Part shown: positions 58,151-64,000 of the stretch, piece after piece
Position numbering within the stretch: the first letter of the stretch is position 1
How the letters are laid out: every line of letters starts with the position of its first letter
Assembly: GCA_947458875.1 (NCBI GenBank)
Contig: CANGZD010000001.1
Coordinates: forward strand, 124,001-188,000
Direction: 5' to 3'
Origin: Sphingobacteriaceae bacterium
Lineage (GTDB): Bacteria > Bacteroidota > Bacteroidia > Sphingobacteriales > Sphingobacteriaceae
Length of the DNA: 64,000 nucleotides
The notes under the pieces: generated by a model
Databases searched by the model: none
Told to the model about the DNA's origin: nothing
Seen by the model: only the letters and a program-made list of their open reading frames with translations
Position numbers and translations under genes: made by a program

Positions 58151-59107
58151 ATGTCCATGAATATCTCAGTCCTCATCCCTTTATACAACGAAGCAGAATC
58201 GCTCCCTGAGCTTTGTGCCTGGATTAAGCGGGTGATGGATGAGCAAGCTTATTCCTACGAAATTATTTTAGTAGATGACGGAAGCAATGATGGTTCATGG
58301 GAGGTAATTGAGGCGCTGAAGAAGGATAATGCGGCTATCAGCGGCATTCAGTTCAGAAGAAATTACGGTAAATCGGCAGCCCTCAACGTGGCTTTTGAAG
58401 CCGCTCAAGGAGAGGTGGTCATTACCATGGATGCAGATCTACAAGATAGTCCCGATGAAATTCCGGTGCTCTATGAGCGCATGCTGAAAGAAAACCTGGA
58501 TCTGATTTCGGGCTGGAAAAAGAAACGCTACGATCCGCTCACCAAAACCATTCCTACTAAGTTATTCAATGCTGTCACCAGAAAAATGTCGGGCATACAT
58601 AATTTACACGATTTTAATTGTGGATTGAAAGCCTACCGTAAGGAGGTGGTGAAAAGCATTGAGGTATACGGCGAAATGCACCGTTATATCCCCGTAATTG
58701 CAAAATGGGCAGGCTTCAGAAAAATAGAAGAACAGGTGGTAGAACACCGTGCCCGTAAATACGGACAAACCAAATTCGGATTCAGTAGGTTCATTAACGG
58801 CTTTCTCGATCTCCTATCCATCTTTTTTGTGGGGAAGTTCGCCAAACGCCCCATGCACTTTTTTGGTACACTGGGTGTGCTGAGTTTCATGGCCGGTATG
58901 GGCATTACCATCTGGTTGATTGTTGATAAATTGATGGATATTGCCAAAGGTAATGCCTACCGTAATGTAACCGATCAGCCTTTATTTTATATTGCCCTTG
59001 TTGCGATCATTGTCGGTTTCCAATTGTTTTTAACCGGCTTCATTGCCGAGCTGGTTTCGCGAAACGCTCCCGAACGAAATCACTACCAAATCGCTAAACG
59101 AATTTAG
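58151..59107 (+). CDS. Family 2 glycosyltransferase (DPM1/GtrB-like)
   Basis: A 318-residue inner-membrane glycosyltransferase. The GT-A domain shows SVLIPLYNEAESLPEL, ILVDDGSNDGSWEVIE and MDADLQDSPDEIP (DxD metal site). Two transmembrane helices near the C terminus (FGTLGVLSFMAGMGITIWLIV, LFYIALVAIIVGFQLFLTGF) resemble undecaprenyl- or dolichyl-phosphate sugar transferases. It likely places a sugar on a polyprenyl carrier. The next gene begins 19 bases after its stop. Confidence 0.88.
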   Translation: MSMNISVLIPLYNEAESLPELCAWIKRVMDEQAYSYEIILVDDGSNDGSWEVIEALKKDNAAISGIQFRRNYGKSAALNVAFEAAQGEVVITMDADLQDSPDEIPVLYERMLKENLDLISGWKKKRYDPLTKTIPTKLFNAVTRKMSGIHNLHDFNCGLKAYRKEVVKSIEVYGEMHRYIPVIAKWAGFRKIEEQVVEHRARKYGQTKFGFSRFINGFLDLLSIFFVGKFAKRPMHFFGTLGVLSFMAGMGITIWLIVDKLMDIAKGNAYRNVTDQPLFYIALVAIIVGFQLFLTGFIAELVSRNAPERNHYQIAKRI

Positions 59108-59126
59108 TTCCAAGCCTTCAATCACC

Positions 59127-60095
59127 ATGTTTTTTTCCATCATCATCCCGCTTTATAATCGTCCGCAGGAAATTGATGAATTATTACACACACTCACCCA
59201 GCAGCAATACCAAAATTTTGAAGTTTTGGTGATTGAAGATGGTTCTCAAATCGATGCCAAAGACATCGTGGCGTCTTATCAGGATCGATTAAATCTGAGG
59301 TATTTCTACAAAGAGAACGAGGGGCAAGGCTTTACCCGAAATTTCGCCTTTAAGCATGCCAAGGGTGATTATTTTATCATTTTCGATTCAGATTGTTTAA
59401 TTCCGGCCGATTACCTGGAGCAGGTGAAAGCCTATCTGGAATTACACCAGCTGGATGCCTATGGAGGTCCTGATGCAGCGCATAGTTCTTTTAGCCCTAC
59501 TCAAAAGGCCATCAGCTATGCCATGACTTCTTTATTTACCACCGGAGGGATTCGTGGTAATAAAAAACACCTGGGGCAGTTTCACCCGCGGAGTTTTAAT
59601 ATGGGTATTTCGCGTAAAGTTTGGGAGAAAACCGGGGGGTTTAAACTCACCCGATTAGGAGAAGATATTGAATTTAGTATCCGGATCCATGAGATGGGTT
59701 TCAAAATTGGGCTCATCCCCGAAGCAAAAATTTTTCATAAAAGACGTACCAATTTCACTCAATTTTTCAAGCAGTTGCATTTTTTTGGACGTGCTAGGAT
59801 CAACATTTATAAACATTTTCCAAAAGAGCTCAAGTTGGTTCATTTTTTTCCGGCCATGTTTAGCCTCTTTTTGTTATTTACAGTGCTGTCTAATTTATTG
59901 AACCTGCAAATTGCCTCCAGCTGTAATTTTTTACTGGCTGTTTATATTTTGTTGATATTTTTCCATTCCTGGGCTGTAAATAGCTCTGCAAAAGTTGCAT
60001 TTTTGAGCATTGTTGCAGTTTTCGTGCAGTTGACTGCATATGGCCTGGGTTTTATGCAGGATTTTTGGAAACGAATCATTTTAAAAATTGAATAA
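59127..60095 (+). CDS. Family 2 glycosyltransferase
   Basis: A 322-residue GT-A enzyme (FSIIIPLYNRPQEIDELLHT, VLVIEDGSQIDAKD, FIIFDSDCLIPADYL with the metal site) and a C-terminal membrane region of about two helices. The conserved LGEDIEFSIRIHEMGFK supplies the catalytic Asp. Acceptor and sugar are unknown; a surface polysaccharide or glycolipid is likely. The start is the ATG at 59127 (MFFSIIIPLYN); the longer frame overlaps the previous gene. It ends four bases before a membrane-protein gene. Confidence 0.87.
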   Translation: MFFSIIIPLYNRPQEIDELLHTLTQQQYQNFEVLVIEDGSQIDAKDIVASYQDRLNLRYFYKENEGQGFTRNFAFKHAKGDYFIIFDSDCLIPADYLEQVKAYLELHQLDAYGGPDAAHSSFSPTQKAISYAMTSLFTTGGIRGNKKHLGQFHPRSFNMGISRKVWEKTGGFKLTRLGEDIEFSIRIHEMGFKIGLIPEAKIFHKRRTNFTQFFKQLHFFGRARINIYKHFPKELKLVHFFPAMFSLFLLFTVLSNLLNLQIASSCNFLLAVYILLIFFHSWAVNSSAKVAFLSIVAVFVQLTAYGLGFMQDFWKRIILKIE

Positions 60096-60099
60096 TTAA

Positions 60100-60849
60100 A
60101 TGGACAAACCTTTCTCTGTAAAAGAAACCATTGCTGCTGCCTGGGAGGTAGCCAAAAAAAATATTTGGGTGGTAATGGGCTTCACTGCCGTTCAGTTTGT
60201 GATCATGTTTATTTTTAGTTCCATTCTGGCAGCTTTTTTTGGCGAAAGAAGCACTGCAGGAGCTTTAATACAAAATGTGCTTATTCAATTGGCCGATGCG
60301 TTCATCGCGGTGGCCATGTATCAGGTATTTTTCAAATTGATTGATGACGAAGTAGATATTGAATTTCCAGATTTTGTACCAAATGTAATGCGAGCACTTA
60401 ATTTCATACTCGTTAAGCTCATAATGGGTGCCATCGCAGTTGTATTTATTTCGGCTTTGGCTGCCATCTATTTCTTCAATACCCCCAATATTGATACTTC
60501 ACAGCCATTTAGCTGGGAAATGTTGCCGATTTTGATCTTAATCATTATCCCGATCTTTTACATGTCTATCCGTTTGTTTTTTGTGCTTTGCTTCATTGTA
60601 GATCAGGAATCGGGAGCAACCGAATCCATCAGTCAAAGTTGGACCATTACTTCGGGGCACTTTTGGTCGCTGTTTTGGTTATTTTTGGTGATTTTAGGTA
60701 TTAATATTTTAGGAGCATTGGCATTTTTCGTTGGTTTATTGTTTACCATACCCTTCTCAAGCTTGATCTTAATGATTGCCTATCGCCAGATGGTGAATCA
60801 GTATACAGAGGAAGAAGAGATTTTGATCGAAAATCAGGATCCAAAATAA
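60100..60849 (+). CDS. Hypothetical multi-pass membrane protein
   Basis: A 249-residue protein with about five or six hydrophobic segments (NIWVVMGFTAVQFVIMFIF, LILIIIPIFYMSIRLFFVL, LFWLFLVILGINILGALAFF). The segment ESISQSWTITSGHFW recurs in membrane proteins of the glycerophosphodiesterase-associated type, but I would not assign a family. It is two bases before the GH3-family gene and four after the glycosyltransferase, so it is part of the same operon. Function is unknown. Confidence 0.65.
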   Translation: MDKPFSVKETIAAAWEVAKKNIWVVMGFTAVQFVIMFIFSSILAAFFGERSTAGALIQNVLIQLADAFIAVAMYQVFFKLIDDEVDIEFPDFVPNVMRALNFILVKLIMGAIAVVFISALAAIYFFNTPNIDTSQPFSWEMLPILILIIIPIFYMSIRLFFVLCFIVDQESGATESISQSWTITSGHFWSLFWLFLVILGINILGALAFFVGLLFTIPFSSLILMIAYRQMVNQYTEEEEILIENQDPK

Positions 60850-60851
60850 TC

Positions 60852-62351
60852 ATGGGGATCAAATCGGCGTTCAGTAAACCCTTTGCCGCATTAGTGGTCC
60901 GACAAATTGATCGTTGGAAACTACATCCACTCGAAACCCAGCAAAAGGTTTTCAAAAAACTGATTTCAACAGCTGCAGGAACAGCTTTTGGCCGTGATCA
61001 TCAATTTGATCAAATCAAAACGTACGCCGATTTCAAGCGATTGGTGCCCATAAGAGATTACGAGCAGTTAAGGCCCTACATTGATCGCGTGGTGCAGGGA
61101 GAACAGCATGTATTGTGGCCTGGCAAGCCTGCCTATTTTGCCAAAACTTCAGGAACCACATCGGGTGTAAAATATATTCCGATTTCCAGAGCATCCATGC
61201 CCGAGCACATCAAAGCTGCACGCAATGCCTTGTTAACTTACATCCACGAAACCGGAAAAGCTGATTTTGTAGACGGTAAAATGATTTTTCTGCAGGGCAG
61301 TCCGCTGATGAAGCAGCAGGCAGGCATCCCAACAGGTCGTCTTTCTGGAATTGTAGCTCACCACGTGCCGGCTTACTTGCAGAAAAACAGAATGCCCAGC
61401 TTTGCTACCAATTGCATAGAGGATTGGGAAGAAAAAGTGGAGGCTATTGTTGAGGAAACCAAATCGGCCGATATGAGATTGATTTCCGGAATTCCTCCCT
61501 GGGTACAGATGTATTTTGATCGTTTATCGGAAGTTGCGGGGGGCAAAAAGATCAAAGATGTTTTTCAAAATTTCAGCCTCTTTGTTTACGGCGGCGTTAA
61601 TTTTGAACCTTACCGGGCTCGTTTGGAGGAAAGTATCGGTAAAAAAGTGGATAGCATAGAAACCTATCCGGCTTCTGAGGGTTTTATTGCTTACCAAGAT
61701 TCACAAACTGAAAAAGGCCTGTTGCTCTTACTTAATTCGGGTATTTTTTATGAATTCATCCCGGTAGGTACTTATCATGAGAAGGAGCCTGTACGTTTAT
61801 CGCTCGAAGAAGTTGAATTAAATGAAAATTATGCCTTGATTCTGAATACCAATGCCGGACTCTGGGGATACAGTATTGGCGATACCGTTAAGTTTGTTTC
61901 TAAAAATCCTTATCGGATTGTGGTTACCGGTCGAATTAAACATTTCATTTCGGCTTTCGGAGAACATGTGATTGGGGAAGAAGTAGAGGAGTCCCTGCTT
62001 TCTGTTGCGCAACAAGAAGGGGTAGAAATTACTGAGTTTACAGTGGCTCCTCAGGTTAATCCACCAGAGGAAGGCTTGCCATACCACGAGTGGTTTATTG
62101 AATTTGCCAAGGCTCCTAAACATATGGATCAGTTCGCAGTTCGAGTCGATGAGGCTTTACAACAAAAGAATGTTTATTACCGGGATTTGATAGCCGGTAA
62201 AATTTTGCAAACTTTGGTCATCCGCAGTTTAAAGCAGGGGAGTTTCATCCATTACATGAAGTCGCAAGGTAAGCTGGGTGGACAAAACAAAGTTCCACGC
62301 TTATCCAACGATCGTAAAATTGCAGATGAACTGATAACATACATCAAATAA
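60852..62351 (+). CDS. GH3-family acyl-amido synthetase-like protein
   Basis: A 499-residue member of the GH3 family, adenylating enzymes best known from plants where they couple jasmonate or auxin to amino acids. The core motifs are FAKTSGTTSGVKYIPIS (nucleotide loop), VYGGVNFEPYRARLEES, ETYPASEGFIAYQDS, and LNTNAGLWGYSIGDTVKFVS. The family has bacterial members of unknown substrate. It follows a membrane-protein gene by two bases and precedes dxr by four. Substrates cannot be inferred. Confidence 0.85.
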   Translation: MGIKSAFSKPFAALVVRQIDRWKLHPLETQQKVFKKLISTAAGTAFGRDHQFDQIKTYADFKRLVPIRDYEQLRPYIDRVVQGEQHVLWPGKPAYFAKTSGTTSGVKYIPISRASMPEHIKAARNALLTYIHETGKADFVDGKMIFLQGSPLMKQQAGIPTGRLSGIVAHHVPAYLQKNRMPSFATNCIEDWEEKVEAIVEETKSADMRLISGIPPWVQMYFDRLSEVAGGKKIKDVFQNFSLFVYGGVNFEPYRARLEESIGKKVDSIETYPASEGFIAYQDSQTEKGLLLLLNSGIFYEFIPVGTYHEKEPVRLSLEEVELNENYALILNTNAGLWGYSIGDTVKFVSKNPYRIVVTGRIKHFISAFGEHVIGEEVEESLLSVAQQEGVEITEFTVAPQVNPPEEGLPYHEWFIEFAKAPKHMDQFAVRVDEALQQKNVYYRDLIAGKILQTLVIRSLKQGSFIHYMKSQGKLGGQNKVPRLSNDRKIADELITYIK

Positions 62352-62355
62352 ACCT

Positions 62356-63534
62356 TTGAAAACTAAACAAATTGCCATATTAGGTGCTACCGGAAGTATT
62401 GGTACGCAAGCCCTCGAGGTGGTGAGATCAAACCCAGATCGCTTTCAGGTTGCAGTGCTCTCTGCACAAAATAATGTAGAGCTTTTGGCAGCACAAGCCT
62501 TGGAGTTTCGCCCACAATGGGTGGTAATTGGCGACGAGCAAAAGCTTCCCATTCTCAAAAATTTATTAAAAGATACAAATATTCAAATTGCTGCCGGCGC
62601 TACTGCATTGAAAGAAGTAGTTTGTCTGCCCAATTTGGAGGTGGTTTTAACTGCTTTGGTTGGCTTCGCTGGATTAGAACCCACCCTGGCAGCCATCGAA
62701 GCGGGTAAGGACATCGCCCTTGCTAATAAGGAAACATTGGTGGTTGCCGGTGACCTGGTGACCCGTATGGCTAAGAAACACAAGGTGCAAATTTTACCTG
62801 TGGACTCTGAGCATTCTGCTATTTTTCAATGTTTGGTGGGAGAGGCACAAAATCCAATTGAAAAAATTTATTTAACTGCCTCTGGAGGCCCTTTTAGAGG
62901 AAAAAATCGTGATTTTTTGGCTCAGGTGAGAAAAGAACAGGCTTTGAAACACCCTAACTGGGTGATGGGCTCCAAAATTACAATCGATTCGGCCAGTCTG
63001 ATGAACAAGGGCTTGGAAGTGATCGAAGCAAAATGGTTGTTTGATCTGCAAGCCGATCAGATTGAGGTGGTCGTGCATCCGCAATCCATCATTCATTCTT
63101 TAGTTCAGTTTGAAGATGGTTCCATGAAAGCGCAAATGGGTTTGCCTGACATGAAACTGCCTATTCAGTATGCATTAGCTTATCCGCAACGATTGACTAA
63201 CCAATTTCCGCGTTTTAATTTCATGGATTATCCACAACTCACTTTTGAGCAGCCTGACTTGAGCACATTTAGAAATCTGGCTCTAGCTTACGAAGCGCTC
63301 AGGCTCGGTGGCAACATGCCCTGCATCATTAACGCAGCAAACGAAGTAGTAGTGGCCGCATTTTTGAGAGATCAAATCGGATTCTTGCAAATGAGTGAGG
63401 TAATTGAACAATGCATGCAAAAAATCAAATTAGTAGCACAACCCGATCTGGCTGTTTACCTACAAACTGATGCAGAAACCCGTAAATTAGCCGAGACGCT
63501 GGTAACAAGTCTAAATTTTAAACATCTAAACTAA
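62356..63534 (+). CDS. dxr: 1-deoxy-D-xylulose 5-phosphate reductoisomerase
   Basis: A 392-residue enzyme of the MEP isoprenoid pathway, using NADPH to make methylerythritol phosphate. Visible motifs: ILGATGSIGTQALEVV (NADPH fold), PVDSEHSAIFQC, TASGGPFRG, and GSKITIDSASLMNKGLEVIEA with the metal and substrate residues. The start is TTG at 62356, because KTKQIAILGATG gives the usual N terminus and no ATG precedes it. It lies 4 bases after the GH3-family gene. The rseP gene follows 10 bases downstream, a common dxr-rseP pairing. Confidence 0.93.
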   Translation: MKTKQIAILGATGSIGTQALEVVRSNPDRFQVAVLSAQNNVELLAAQALEFRPQWVVIGDEQKLPILKNLLKDTNIQIAAGATALKEVVCLPNLEVVLTALVGFAGLEPTLAAIEAGKDIALANKETLVVAGDLVTRMAKKHKVQILPVDSEHSAIFQCLVGEAQNPIEKIYLTASGGPFRGKNRDFLAQVRKEQALKHPNWVMGSKITIDSASLMNKGLEVIEAKWLFDLQADQIEVVVHPQSIIHSLVQFEDGSMKAQMGLPDMKLPIQYALAYPQRLTNQFPRFNFMDYPQLTFEQPDLSTFRNLALAYEALRLGGNMPCIINAANEVVVAAFLRDQIGFLQMSEVIEQCMQKIKLVAQPDLAVYLQTDAETRKLAETLVTSLNFKHLN

Positions 63535-63544
63535 AAACAAATAC

Positions 63545-64000
63545 ATGGACGGATTGATTATGGCAGGTCAACTGCTATTGGGATTATCGATATTAGTGAT
63601 TTTACACGAATTAGGCCACTTTTGGGCCGCCAGGGCCTTTGGCATCAAGGTGGAAAAATTTTATTTATTTTTTGATGCCTGGGGTTTCAAACTATTCCAT
63701 TTCAATTACAAAGGTTGCGAATATGGCATTGGCTGGCTGCCTTTAGGAGGTTACGTAAAAATCGCCGGAATGATTGATGAATCCATGGATACCGAACAAA
63801 TGGCTGGACCGCCGCAAGCTTGGGAATTTCGTTCTAAGCCGGCTTGGCAGCGACTAATTGTCATGCTTGGAGGGGTTACGGTAAACATCATTCTGGGTAT
63901 TTTTATTTTTTGGATGCTCACCTTTAAATATGGCGAAACTTACATTCCGAATGATAAATTGCCCTATGGTATCGCACCAGGAACCGTAGGCAAAACCATT
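63545..64000 (+). CDS. rseP: RseP-type site-2 intramembrane metalloprotease (3' truncated)
   Basis: The first 152 residues of a RIP-family zinc protease are visible; the frame is open at the window edge. The zinc motif HELGH is inside the first membrane helix (LLLGLSILVILHELGHFWAA), and the conserved GWLPLGGYVKIAGM and a second membrane segment follow. Such enzymes release anti-sigma factors after outer-membrane stress. The PDZ domain and second zinc-site half lie downstream of the window. It follows dxr by 10 bases. Confidence 0.93.
   Translation, partial: MDGLIMAGQLLLGLSILVILHELGHFWAARAFGIKVEKFYLFFDAWGFKLFHFNYKGCEYGIGWLPLGGYVKIAGMIDESMDTEQMAGPPQAWEFRSKPAWQRLIVMLGGVTVNIILGIFIFWMLTFKYGETYIPNDKLPYGIAPGTVGKTI

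Overview
The window is chromosomal DNA of a Bacteroidota bacterium, most likely of the order Sphingobacteriales (Pedobacter-like). This is inferred from a type IX secretion sorting domain, a GldC homolog, BamA followed by two OmpH/Skp genes, DUF1800/DUF1501 and DUF4199 genes, HscA, Fdx and IscX homologs, A-rich start regions in place of strong Shine-Dalgarno sites, and repeated TAnnTTTG -7 promoter elements. I see no tRNA, rRNA, CRISPR array, prophage or intact insertion sequence. Most of the window is ordinary housekeeping DNA.

Layout. 1-3.1 kb: outer-membrane assembly (bamA, cut by the window edge, plus two Skp-like chaperones). 3.1-7 kb: murI, then three minus-strand secreted proteins of unknown function, one a lipoprotein with a zinc-protease-like HEIIH motif. 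7-17.4 kb: metabolism and transport (PurF-like amidotransferase, LysE-type exporter, FHS sugar permease, dCMP deaminase, CtlX-like amidinohydrolase, DASS anion symporter, orphan NMT1/THI5-like protein, dihydroorotase). 17.5-19.9 kb: an AT-rich accessory island holding a Crp/Fnr regulator and an outer-membrane beta-barrel gene, framed by two palindromic elements that resemble integron attC sites, followed by decayed sequence. 19.9-32.2 kb: UbiD-family decarboxylase, GlcNAc-kinase-like protein, threonine aldolase, DUF1800/DUF1501 pair, accC-ribE, a membrane protein and hscA. 32.5-45.6 kb: DEAD-box helicase, gldC, an AlkB-type hydroxylase, a cytochrome c maturation locus (ccmB, ccmC, ccmD, then gdhA, then ccmE, ccmF), a DUF2520 protein, fdx-iscX, kdsC and maf. 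45.6-55.3 kb: mainly minus-strand operons (ABC exporter plus M24 peptidase; grpE-dnaJ; LuxC-like reductase, small protein and FtsE), with a dicluster ferredoxin, a universal stress protein, an NlpC/P60 peptidase, a VF530-like protein and a WD40 protein. 55.6-64 kb: a plus-strand run of a catalytically degenerate dihydroorotase, DUF4199, two glycosyltransferases, membrane protein, GH3-family ligase, dxr and the start of rseP.

The most unusual region is 17.5-19.3 kb. A two-gene unit begins immediately beside GTTATGAGC (minus strand) and ends with the exact complement GCTCATAAC at the base of a long imperfect hairpin. This is the geometry expected of an integron-type cassette. Inside it, a 5-4-5 dyad lies about 41 bases upstream of the predicted start of the beta-barrel transcript, suggesting that the regulator controls its neighbour. 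Other points of interest are two dihydroorotases that both depart from the classical metal-ligand motif (one clearly dead), a CxxxY-type CcmE, a signal-less THI5-like protein without transporter partners, a Tat-plus-T9SS DUF1501 protein, and several promoters so close to start codons that transcripts should be leaderless.
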